The translations under genes and the position numbers were made by a program. Shown here in pieces: positions 34,814 to 42,530 of a stretch of 64,000 nucleotides of DNA; the first letter of the stretch is position 1; every line of letters begins with the position of its first letter. The notes below the pieces were generated by a model. That model was not told where the DNA came from. It searched no databases and was given only the letters and a program-made list of their open reading frames with translations. The stretch comes from JACKEQ01 sp041389565. Its GTDB lineage: Bacteria; Myxococcota_A; UBA796; GCA-2862545. The stretch spans positions 682,001 through 746,000 of the forward strand of contig JAWKRP010000002.1 in the NCBI GenBank assembly GCA_041389565.1, read 5' to 3'.

Positions 34814-35692
34814 TCAGGCTTCGGAGTCCCGAGGGCCCGCAGGGACGGTGCGTGAGTCGCCGGGTTCGCCAACGGCAGGGACGGTCTGCGAGTCTCGCGA
34901 GCTCGGGGCGCGTGGGTCGAGATCCGGGTGTTCGAGCGCCCAGCGCGTGCGGCTGACCATGCCTCGCAGGGCTTCGAGGTGCCGGATGCTGATGCTCGAG
35001 CGCTGCAGCGCCTGACGTGCCGTGAGCCGCACCTTGTCCTCGGGCGTGCTCCGGAAGTACCCGACGCGGTCGAGCAGGTCGATCAGGTCGGCCACAGCGG
35101 GCTCGATGCGCCTCAGGTCTGCGAGCTGATCGCGCTTGTCGCCCTTCGACTTCGACGCGGTCGTGCGCTTTCCGCGACTCCCGCCGAGCGTGCGACCGGT
35201 GGCCGCGTGACCCCGTGCCCGGGCTTCGGTGAACAGGGTGTTCGCGAGCAACAGCACGGCCTGGGCGAGGTTCAGGCTCGCGTGCTCGGGCGTGGGGATA
35301 CGCACGATCGACTCGCACCGCAGGATGTCGTCGGTGGACAGGCCGAAGTCCTCACGGCCGAACAGCAGCGCCCAGGTACGGTCGTCTTCGGCGATGGCGG
35401 AGGCGAGATCGGGAGGCGTGAGCACCGGCTGGCCCTGCTTCCGGTGGCGTGCGGTCGAGGCCACCGCCACGTGACAGCCCTCGAGCGCTTCGTCGAGCGT
35501 TGCCACGATTCGTGTACTCGCCAGTAGATCGCTGGCGCCCGGAGCCATCCAGCGCGCCTGCTCGGGGTCGTACGCGGGCGGAGCGACCACGACGAGCCGC
35601 GAGAGGCCCATGTTCTTCATGGCACGCGCGGCCGCCCCGACGTTTCCGGGGTGCTGCGGCTCCACGAGCACGACGACGATGCGGTCGAGCAC
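34814..35692 (-). CDS. TrmJ/SpoU-family RNA 2'-O-methyltransferase
   Basis: This 292-residue SPOUT methyltransferase has the expected motifs: VLVEPQHPGNVGAAARAMKN (~7-26, motif 1 with Asn17 and Arg23), LLFGREDFGLS (motif 2, ~109-119) and IPTPEHASLNLAQAV (motif 3, ~132-146). TrmJ methylates position 32 of tRNAs. The GTG at 35692 is the start, 6 bp after the Hsp70 stop. The last ~30 residues are encoded by degenerate copies of the 30-bp repeat (DSQTVPA, DSRTVPAGP), so the C terminus is an unusual, probably unstructured extension. Confidence 0.88.
   Translation of the reverse strand: MLDRIVVVLVEPQHPGNVGAAARAMKNMGLSRLVVVAPPAYDPEQARWMAPGASDLLASTRIVATLDEALEGCHVAVASTARHRKQGQPVLTPPDLASAIAEDDRTWALLFGREDFGLSTDDILRCESIVRIPTPEHASLNLAQAVLLLANTLFTEARARGHAATGRTLGGSRGKRTTASKSKGDKRDQLADLRRIEPAVADLIDLLDRVGYFRSTPEDKVRLTARQALQRSSISIRHLEALRGMVSRTRWALEHPDLDPRAPSSRDSQTVPAVGEPGDSRTVPAGPRDSEA
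34821..34905 (-). repeat. Degenerate copies of the 30-bp repeat inside the trmJ-like gene
   Basis: Read on the minus strand, ACCGTCCCTGCGGGCCCTCG followed by GGACTCC (34821-34849) is a near-exact copy of the unit in arrays at 21660 and 32821. A second copy (to ~34884) is diverged with a small insertion, and a third is partial. All lie within the last codons of the methyltransferase gene, oriented with it. Confidence 0.85.
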
Positions 35693-35698
35693 CGGGCG

Positions 35699-37513
35699 TC
35701 AGCCCCCGAAGAGGCCCTTGAACCAGGCGATGATGCGCCCGAAGAACCCGGGCTGCGCGACCTCTGCCGGCGGCTGCTCGGGAGCGGGAGGCGGCGGCGC
35801 GCGGCCCGATTCCTTCTTCGTGGGCGAGATGGGGAGCGGCGCGTCTTCCTGGGCCGGCTTGCCGATGTTCGGCTTGGCCTGGAGCTGCGAGTTCGGCATG
35901 TTGAGAGAGGGCGGCGGCTTCGCGGGCGGCGCCTCTTCGGTCGACTTCTTCAGCGGCTTGCGCTTCTTGGCCGGTGCGGCCGGGCGCTTCGGAGCATCGG
36001 GATCCTTCCCGAGCTTGAGGCGCGACTCCACCAGCTGGCCGGTGTCGATGTCGCGCGCGGTGAGGTTGAGGATGCCTTCCGAGTCGATGTGGAAGGTGAC
36101 CTCGATCTTCACCATGCCCTTCGGAGCTTCGCGCAGGCCCGAGAACACGAACGTTCCGAGGAGCTCGTTCTCGGCGACGAACTTCGACTCGCCCTGGTAG
36201 ATGCGCAGCATGATCGAGCGCTGGTTGTTCTTGCTCGTGGTGAGCGTGCGCGTCTTGTAGTCGGGCAGCGGCTGGTTCTTCGCGAACAGCACGTGCATCG
36301 AGCCGTCGACCTTGTTGATCCCGATGGCCATCGGGAGCACGTCGAGCAGCATCATGTCTTGCGGGCCCGCCTTGGACGACAGGCTGTGGGCCATGATCGC
36401 GGCACCGATGCCGACGGCTTCGTCGGGGTGCACCTTCTCGGAGGGCGCCTTGCCGATGAAGCTCTGGAGCTTGCTCCGGACGAGCGGCATGCGGCTCTGA
36501 CCGCCGACCAGCAGGATCTCGTCGACCTGCTCGCGGGACGTGCCGGCTTCCATCAGGATGCGCTCGCACGTGGCGATGGAGCGATCGATGAGATCGGTGG
36601 TGAGCTCTTCGAGCTTGGCGCGCGTGACGTCCATCTCGAGATCGAGCGGGGTGCCGTCGTCGTCGTCGCAGATGTGCTTGAGCGAGATGTGCGTCTCGGT
36701 GGTGGACGACAGGCTGATCTTGGCCTGCTCGGACGCGTCGCGGATGCGCGTGACCGCCGCGCGGTCGTACGAGACGTCGACCCCGGTGTCGTCGACGAAG
36801 GTCTGAAGCACCCACTGCATCAGGCGGTCGTCGAAGTCGACGCCACCCAGGAACGTGTCGCCCCCCGTCGCGATGACCTCGAAGATCTTGTCCTTGATGT
36901 CGATGATCGAGATGTCGAACGTGCCGCCGCCGAGGTCGTAGATGGCCACGCGCTGGTTGAGCGTGCGCCCGAGCCCGTACGCGAGGGCCGCTGCAGTGGG
37001 CTCGTTGAGCACGCGCAGCACCTTGAGGCCCGCGAGCTTGCCCGCGGAGCGCACGGCCTGCCGCTGACGGTCGTTGAAGTAGGCGGGAACCGTGATGACC
37101 GCCTGATCGACCTCGTCGTTCAGGGCGTCTTCGGCCTGATCCTTGATGCGCCGGAGGATGGCCGCGGAGATCTGCTCCAGGGTGAACACCTGGTCGGCGA
37201 CCTTGATCAACACCTCGGAGGACTCGCCTTCGACGAGCTCGTAGGTGAAGACCTGCTGCATCTTCTCCATCGCGTTGGACCCGAAGGACCGACCGATGAG
37301 GCGCTTGGACGCGGCGATGGTGTTCTGGGGGTTCAGCGCCTGCTGATCTCGCGCCTCGTTGCCCACGAGGCGGTTGCCCTTCTTGTCGATCGCGAACATC
37401 GACGGGATGGTCCGGGAGCCGTCCTTGTAGGTGATGACTCGCGGCTTTCCGTTATCGACGAATGCGGCACACGAGTTGGTGGTGCCGAGGTCGATCCCGA
37501 TAGCTCTGCCCAT
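35699..37513 (-). CDS. Hsp70/DnaK-like chaperone with atypical C terminus
   Basis: This 604-residue protein has a full Hsp70 ATPase domain (GIDLGTTNSC ~6, YFNDRQRQA ~152, DLGGGTFD ~196, LVGGQSRMP ~334) and a beta-sandwich substrate domain beginning at the LDVLPMAIGI linker equivalent (~390). After ~505 the helical lid is replaced by a ~100-residue Lys/Pro/Ala-rich disordered stretch, ending in an amphipathic aromatic helix, FFGRIIAWFKGLFGG. That tail looks made for membrane contact. The ATG at 37513 follows GAGG. The classic dnaK-dnaJ-grpE context is absent, so it is probably a specialised paralogue. Confidence 0.88.
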   Translation of the reverse strand: MGRAIGIDLGTTNSCAAFVDNGKPRVITYKDGSRTIPSMFAIDKKGNRLVGNEARDQQALNPQNTIAASKRLIGRSFGSNAMEKMQQVFTYELVEGESSEVLIKVADQVFTLEQISAAILRRIKDQAEDALNDEVDQAVITVPAYFNDRQRQAVRSAGKLAGLKVLRVLNEPTAAALAYGLGRTLNQRVAIYDLGGGTFDISIIDIKDKIFEVIATGGDTFLGGVDFDDRLMQWVLQTFVDDTGVDVSYDRAAVTRIRDASEQAKISLSSTTETHISLKHICDDDDGTPLDLEMDVTRAKLEELTTDLIDRSIATCERILMEAGTSREQVDEILLVGGQSRMPLVRSKLQSFIGKAPSEKVHPDEAVGIGAAIMAHSLSSKAGPQDMMLLDVLPMAIGINKVDGSMHVLFAKNQPLPDYKTRTLTTSKNNQRSIMLRIYQGESKFVAENELLGTFVFSGLREAPKGMVKIEVTFHIDSEGILNLTARDIDTGQLVESRLKLGKDPDAPKRPAAPAKKRKPLKKSTEEAPPAKPPPSLNMPNSQLQAKPNIGKPAQEDAPLPISPTKKESGRAPPPPAPEQPPAEVAQPGFFGRIIAWFKGLFGG

Positions 37514-37571
37514 TCTGCGGTGGCCTCGAATGAAACGGTCTGGCTCGGCGCGATACGGCCGATGATGCCGT

Positions 37572-37601
37572 TCGATAGCACACCCGGGAAACACGGGTCA
37601 A
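37572..37601 (-). promoter_or_regulatory. Sigma-70-type promoter for the Hsp70-like gene
   Basis: On the minus strand, TTGACC (37596-37601) and TATCGA (37572-37577) are 18 bp apart and about 58 bp before the start codon at 37513. Both hexamers are close to consensus. No heat-shock-type (CTTGAA) promoter is apparent. The rest of the 178-bp divergent gap shows only a short CCCG/CGGG dyad. Confidence 0.5.
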
Positions 37602-37691
37602 TGGAATCGCCAGCCGTACCCCTGGCGGAGGGGTCGGGTTAGATCGGGCGTCTGTGACGGTGTCGCTGCATAGGCGCATGGAGGGCAGGTA

Positions 37692-38252
37692 ATGGCGCGA
37701 AGGGGATCGGGGCTCGCCGCGAGACTCAGGAAGGCCGTCGAGCAGGACCAGAGCGCGCGAACCGTCGAGGAGAAGGAGCGCTCGGAGCGCCTGGAGGCGG
37801 CGAGGCGCGCGCGCGTGGAGCTGTTCGACGATCTGGCGGAGGTCGGGCGGGAGCTCGGGTTCGCGGCCGTCGAGCGGTCCGACGAAGGGGTCGTGCTCCG
37901 CCGCGTCGACCGGTTCCTGAAGTTCACGGCCAACGGGCCCGGAGAGCAGGTCGACGTCGACTTCACGGGCCGCGACGAGCACGCCAGGCACCGCCTGTAC
38001 CGCGAGGCCGCCCTCGATCTCCGGTGGATCTGGGTGCGCGAGCGCCGGGGCCGCGAAGACCGCGTGCCGCTGTTCGATCAGGGGCTCGAGGTGCTCCTGG
38101 TGCACGCGCTCGACCTCCCGGATCCCGCTGCATCGTCCGAAACCGCGGCGGCCGTGCGCCCGGGCGCCCCCGACGCGAGTGGGGCCCACACCGACCGCTC
38201 GGGCGGCGATCCGGCGCCCACCGAGCCTCCACCCGTGAAACGGACGCTCTGA
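37692..38252 (+). CDS. Hypothetical protein, 186 residues
   Basis: The protein is soluble with a basic N-terminal helix (residues 1-45, Arg/Lys/Glu-rich), a central alpha/beta region of ~100 residues (VGRELGFAAVERS, VLRRVDRFLKFTA, VDVDFTGRDE, LDLRWIWVRERRG) and a Pro/Gly/Thr-rich disordered C terminus. The start follows GGAGGG. It precedes the FHA-winged-helix gene by 34 bp and is probably co-transcribed with it. No family recognised. Confidence 0.55.
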   Translation: MARRGSGLAARLRKAVEQDQSARTVEEKERSERLEAARRARVELFDDLAEVGRELGFAAVERSDEGVVLRRVDRFLKFTANGPGEQVDVDFTGRDEHARHRLYREAALDLRWIWVRERRGREDRVPLFDQGLEVLLVHALDLPDPAASSETAAAVRPGAPDASGAHTDRSGGDPAPTEPPPVKRTL

Positions 38253-38286
38253 GCGTGGTACACCGCGGGGGTCGCGCGAGGTCCAC

Positions 38287-39237
38287 ATGAAGATCGAAGT
38301 CGCCCACGAGGGGAGCGCACCGTTCTCCCTCGCCCTGTCCGATGCGCCGGTCTTGATCGGCCGGGCGCCGAGCAACGATCTCGTCGTGCCCGACGAGCAG
38401 GTGTCGTGGCACCACGCCGCCGTGTGGGTCGAGCGGGGCAAGCCCTCGATCCGCGACATGGGGAGTCGCAACGGCACCTTCCTGAACGGCCAGAAGGTCC
38501 GTGGCGCAGAGTCGTTCGGCGCCGACGACGTCGTGATGCTCGGCCCCACCACGCGTCTGCGCGTGATCGGCCCGGCTGGGCGGGCGTATCGGCAGATCCT
38601 TCTGGAAGAGGTCGACTCGGGGGTGCGGATCCCGCTCCGCACCGACCGTTTCCACATCGGAAGCGCCGAGGATGCCGATCTCCGCGTCGAGACGGCCCCC
38701 GCCCGTGCCGCGACGCTGCTCGTCGAGGAGTCCGGAGAGGTCGTGCTGGGCACCGACGACTCCGAGATCCCACTCGTGGCGGGCCAGGTGTTCGAGGTCG
38801 CCGGGCGACGTCTGCGCATCGTGGAAATGGAGCCCACCGCCGAACCCACCGTGGAGCCCGAGAGCGATCGGTACCGATACCGCCTCACTGCATCGCTGAA
38901 CGGGGCGGTCGGTCCGGAGGCGACGCTCGAAGACCCCGTCGCAGGCACGCGCTACGTCGTCGATGCCGAGAACCGCGCCATCCTGCTGTACCTCCTGGCA
39001 CGCCAGGTCGCGACCGACCTCGCCGAGCGCAAGCCGGTCACCGACGTCGGCTGGATGTCGGACGATGACGTGAACACCGGCATCTGGGGCAAGGGCGGCT
39101 CGGGGGATGCGAACAGCCTGCACGTGCTCGTGTACCGCCTGCGGAAGGAGATCCAGAAGGGCGGGTTCGACCCGTGGTTCATCGAGAAGCGCCGCCGCGC
39201 GCTCCGCATCCGCCTGCGGGACGTGAGCGTCGACTAG
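38287..39237 (+). CDS. FHA-FHA-winged-helix protein (phosphopeptide-responsive DNA-binding candidate)
   Basis: This 316-residue protein has three parts. Residues ~20-85 form a canonical FHA domain with all phosphothreonine contacts (LIGRAPSNDL, SWHHA, GSRNGTFLNGQ). Residues ~110-180 form a second, degenerate FHA-like unit (FHIGSAEDADLRV, LVAGQVFEV). Residues ~195-316 carry a C-terminal winged helix of the OmpR/PhoB sort (LLYLLARQVATDL, NSLHVLVYRLRKEIQKGG, then FIEKRRRALRIRL). It probably converts Ser/Thr kinase signalling into transcription. There is no kinase gene in the window. The upstream unknown gene is a likely partner. Confidence 0.85.
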   Translation: MKIEVAHEGSAPFSLALSDAPVLIGRAPSNDLVVPDEQVSWHHAAVWVERGKPSIRDMGSRNGTFLNGQKVRGAESFGADDVVMLGPTTRLRVIGPAGRAYRQILLEEVDSGVRIPLRTDRFHIGSAEDADLRVETAPARAATLLVEESGEVVLGTDDSEIPLVAGQVFEVAGRRLRIVEMEPTAEPTVEPESDRYRYRLTASLNGAVGPEATLEDPVAGTRYVVDAENRAILLYLLARQVATDLAERKPVTDVGWMSDDDVNTGIWGKGGSGDANSLHVLVYRLRKEIQKGGFDPWFIEKRRRALRIRLRDVSVD

Positions 39238-39265
39238 GAGCCTGCCGCGCGTAGCGCGCTCCATG

Positions 39266-39970
39266 CTCCTCCCGTGCCCGTGCCCGTGCCCGTGCCCGTG
39301 CCCGTGCCCATGCCCGTGCCCGATTCAGGACGTCGGGAGCGCCCTCTCAGACGGGGGATCGACGGCGTTTCAGCGCGGTGATCTCTGGGGCATGAGCTCC
39401 AGGAAGTACCTCTCGTCGTCCTCGCCGCAGCAGTCCTTCCTGCTGCCGCCGTCTCCTCATGACTGGCTGCCGGAGGACCATCTGGCGTTCTTCGTCCTCT
39501 CCGTTGCCGAGATGCTGGACCTCAGCGGGATCGAGGGAGTGATTCACTCGAAGGACCCGCGCGGCCAGCGTCCGTACTCCCCGAGGACGTGGGGACGTGG
39601 GGACGCGGGTGGTGGCCGGTGAGAGCCACCCCGACCAGCGGGTCGGGAGAGCTACGTCGTCGACGATTCGAGTGGTTCAGATCCGCCGGAAACGGCTCGG
39701 GACTGGATGCGAGCGAAGCAGAAGCGATCAGAAGGCAGAGAACAGTACAGAGCGAGAAAATGGATGGTCGAACCCGTATTCGGCCAGATCAAGGAGGCGA
39801 TGGGATTCCGCCACATGACGCGTCGGGGCGTCCAAGCGGCTCGAGCCGAGTGGGGCTTCGTGTGTAGGGTCCACAACCTCCTCGAGCTCTGGCGAGTCCG
39901 AGCGCCCCTGCCAGCCTGAACGTGCACGGGCACGGGCACGGGCGCCGCCTTGGGCTGGGCACGGGAGGAG
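39266..39970 (+). mobile_element. Internally deleted IS1182-like insertion sequence
   Basis: The 759-bp space between the FHA-winged-helix gene and the CorC gene holds an IS remnant. CTCCTCCCGTGCCC (39266-39279) and GGGCACGGGAGGAG (39957-39970) are perfect 14-bp inverted repeats. Inside each, runs of GTGCCC (about eight tandem hexamers on the left, three on the right in inverse orientation) continue the symmetry, followed by matching ATTCAGG/TTCAGG ends. The interior encodes two ends of an IS1182-type transposase. No target duplication is obvious. Confidence 0.75.
39392..39919 (+). pseudogene. Truncated IS1182-family transposase
   Basis: The N-terminal fragment (39392 to ~39590) has the family start, FLLPPSPHDWLPEDHLAFFV, and LDLSGIEG, then a PYSP motif where the normal protein continues. 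The frame is then lost. The C-terminal fragment (~39680-39919) has the DDE-domain end: KRSEGREQYRARK, EPVFGQIKEAMGFRHM and EWGFVCRVHNLLELWRV. An intact member is about 450 residues; roughly 950 bp of the middle, including most of the DDE catalytic residues, is missing. The element cannot transpose by itself. Confidence 0.85.
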
Positions 39971-39996
39971 TCCGCCACGCAACACGCGACGGGCTC

Positions 39997-41235
39997 CTAG
40001 GCGCCGTCCTTCCAGTCGGCCGGGAGCGTCATGCGGACCAGCAGGATGGCGCGCTCGGTGGCCTGCTCGATGAGGAACAGGATCCGGTCGACCTTCACCA
40101 CCTCGCCCGGGCTCGGGATCCGCCCGGCGTGGTGGAGGATGAGCCCGGCGATGGTGTCGTACTCGCCCTCGGGGAGCTCGTAGCCCACGGCATCCACGAC
40201 ATCGTCGATGTCGGTGCGGGCCGGGATGCGCCACTCGCGCTCGGAGAGGCGTCGCACCCCGGGCTCGTCGGTGTCGCGCTCGTCGAGGATCTCACCGACC
40301 ATCTCCTCGAGGAGGTCTTCGAGCGTGACGAGCCCGACGACCCCGCCGTACTCGTCGACCACGACCACCACCTCGACCTCGGCGTTCCGCATCTCCTCGA
40401 GCATCTCGTCGGCGCGCTTCGACTCCGGGACGAACTGCACGGGCTTCAGGTGCTTCGCGACGGTGTCGGTGGCCTGCGCGTCGAACAGCAGCTCCTCGTG
40501 CGTGATGAGCCCCGTGATGTTGTCGATCCGGTCGCGGAACACCAGCAGCCGCGAGTGCCCGTACTTGAGCACGGCCTCGGCGGCTTCGGCGATCGTGGCG
40601 TCCTCGGCGACAGCGCGGATCTCGACGAGGGGGGTCATCACGTCTTCTGCGACGGTCTCGTTCATCTCGAGCACGCGCATGATGATGTCGCGCTCGTCGG
40701 GATCGATGTCGCCGCCCTCGTCGGCGTCGAGCAGCATCACCAGCTCTTCGCGCGACGGACCCGGCGCGTCGCCCACGATGCGTCGGAGCACGGCCGCCCA
40801 GGCGCCGACGACGAGCAGGAGGGGCGTGAACAGCACCTGCGCGCCGCGGAGCGGGAACGCCAGCACGGGCGCCAGGGGAGTGGCGTAGTGCTGGAAGACC
40901 GTTTTCGGGACGGCTTCGCCGAGCAACAGGGCGAAGGGCGCGAACAGCAGGGTGGCGACGACCTCCGTGCCGCCGCCCGCCAGCACGAGGCCCGACGCCA
41001 GCGTGGCGCCCGAGATCAGCGACAGGTTCGTGCCGATGAGGCAGGTGCCGAGCAGCTGGTCTTCGCGCTCCAGCATCGACAGCGCCAGCGACGCTCCCCG
41101 GGAGCCCTGGTTCTTCTGGTCTTCGAGCTTGGCGCGGTTCGCGCTCACGAGCGCCATCTCGGAGCCCGAGAAGAAGCCCTGCACGAGCACGATGCCCGCG
41201 ATCACGCCGACGCCAGCGAGCGCCCAGGGGGTCAC
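39997..41235 (-). CDS. CNNM/CorC-type transporter-associated protein with CBS pair (second of two)
   Basis: This 412-residue protein has the DUF21/CNNM membrane domain (~1-170, four helices, with FFSGSEMALVSANRAKLE and GEAVPKT), a tandem CBS pair (~205-330, with MTPLVEIRAV and VVVDEYGGVVGLVTLEDLLEEMVGEI), and a C-terminal CorC_HlyC domain (~345-405). CorC-type proteins act at the inner membrane in Mg/Co efflux or homeostasis. The GTG start overlaps the stop of its paralogue (GTGA). It is the last gene of the long minus-strand run. Confidence 0.9.
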   Translation of the reverse strand: MTPWALAGVGVIAGIVLVQGFFSGSEMALVSANRAKLEDQKNQGSRGASLALSMLEREDQLLGTCLIGTNLSLISGATLASGLVLAGGGTEVVATLLFAPFALLLGEAVPKTVFQHYATPLAPVLAFPLRGAQVLFTPLLLVVGAWAAVLRRIVGDAPGPSREELVMLLDADEGGDIDPDERDIIMRVLEMNETVAEDVMTPLVEIRAVAEDATIAEAAEAVLKYGHSRLLVFRDRIDNITGLITHEELLFDAQATDTVAKHLKPVQFVPESKRADEMLEEMRNAEVEVVVVVDEYGGVVGLVTLEDLLEEMVGEILDERDTDEPGVRRLSEREWRIPARTDIDDVVDAVGYELPEGEYDTIAGLILHHAGRIPSPGEVVKVDRILFLIEQATERAILLVRMTLPADWKDGA

Positions 41236-42530
41236 ATGGCCTCCCGGGACTGCGGCAGGATCTCGACGCGGACCTCCGCGATCCGCCGGTCGGTCATCTC
41301 GACGACGATGTACCTCACACCGCCCTGCTCGATGGCCTCACCACGGCGGGGCAGGCGACCGAACGCGTGGAACACGAAGCCACCGAGCGTGTGGTAGTCG
41401 CCTTCGGGCACCGAGATGCCCGTGGTGTCCTCGAAGTCCTCGAGGTCGACCGTGGCCTTGCACACGAACCGGTTCTCGCGCGGGCTCGCGATCTCGGAGT
41501 CTTCGGTGTCGGGCTCGCTGGCCCCGAGCAGCTCGTTCACGAGGTCGTCGAGCGTCACCAGGCCCACCAGCGTGCCGTGCTCGTCGACCACGAACGCCAT
41601 GTGGTACTTCCGACGGATGAACTCGCGGAACATGTCGTCGGCCGGCTTGCTGGCGGGCACGAACCGCGGCTGCAGGAGCAGGGGGTCGAGCCAGTCGGGG
41701 GCGTTCCGGCGCTCGGGATCGTCGCGGATCCGAAGGAGGTCCTTCAGGAGCAGCACGCCCTTGATGTCGTCGGGACCCTTGTCGTAGACGGGCACCCGAG
41801 ACATCCGCTCCTCGCGGCAGAGCTCGATGATCTCGTCCCACTGGATGTCGAACGGCACCGCGAACATGTCGGGCTTCGGCGTCATCAGACGGCCGACCGG
41901 CATCGCGTCGAGCTCGAACACGTTCTCGATGATGTCGCGCTGGGTGCGGTCGAGCGCACCTGTCGCGGCGCCGCGGTCGACCAGCACCAGGAGCTCGGCT
42001 TCTTCGAGGCCCTCGGTGATCACGTGCGGATCGGCCCGGAACATGCGGGCCATCGCGATGACGATGCGCTCGAACACCCACCGGAACGGGCTCACCACGA
42101 GGGCGAACGCGGAGAGGGGAGCGGCGGCACCGAGCGCCCAGGCGCGGTTCGTGCGGAACGCGACGTACTTCGGGGTGATCTCCGACACGAGCACGAGCGC
42201 GGGCGTGAGGAGCACGATGTTCAGCCAGGGCTGGTTCGGGAAGAACCGCATCACGAGCGCCGCGGTGGTCGCGGCCAGGGCGGTGTTCGCGAACTCGTTG
42301 CCCATCAGGATCGTGGTGAGGGTGGTGGCGCGCCGCCCGAGCAGGCGGGCCACGAGGTTCCCGAGCCGGCCACTCGTCGCCATGTGCTGGCGGTCGATCG
42401 CCTGGAGGCTGAACAGGGCCGTCTCGGTGCCGCTGAAGAAGAAGGAGCACGCGAACAGGAACGCCACGAGCACGAGCGTGGGCACGATCGGCGCGTTGGG
42501 GTCGACCTGGAGCCCGCCCGAGGCGATCAC
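41232..42530 (-). CDS. CNNM/CorC-type protein with CBS pair (first of two)
   Basis: This 432-residue paralogue of the next gene has the same order: DUF21 membrane domain (FSGTETALFSLQAIDRQHM, SEITPKYVAF), CBS pair (MTPKPDMFAVP, VDEHGTLVGLVTLDDLVNELLG) and CorC_HlyC domain (RLPRRGEAIEQGG). It starts at a GTG overlapping the thiL stop. Sequence identity to the neighbour is moderate, so the duplication is old. The two may form a heterodimer in metal-ion efflux. Confidence 0.9.
   Translation of the reverse strand: MIASGGLQVDPNAPIVPTLVLVAFLFACSFFFSGTETALFSLQAIDRQHMATSGRLGNLVARLLGRRATTLTTILMGNEFANTALAATTAALVMRFFPNQPWLNIVLLTPALVLVSEITPKYVAFRTNRAWALGAAAPLSAFALVVSPFRWVFERIVIAMARMFRADPHVITEGLEEAELLVLVDRGAATGALDRTQRDIIENVFELDAMPVGRLMTPKPDMFAVPFDIQWDEIIELCREERMSRVPVYDKGPDDIKGVLLLKDLLRIRDDPERRNAPDWLDPLLLQPRFVPASKPADDMFREFIRRKYHMAFVVDEHGTLVGLVTLDDLVNELLGASEPDTEDSEIASPRENRFVCKATVDLEDFEDTTGISVPEGDYHTLGGFVFHAFGRLPRRGEAIEQGGVRYIVVEMTDRRIAEVRVEILPQSREAM

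Noticed and set aside
39271..39325. GTGCCC hexamer run as an independent microsatellite or regulatory tract
   Set aside because: It is part of the inverted end of the IS1182-like element, matched in inverse orientation at 39920-39970.
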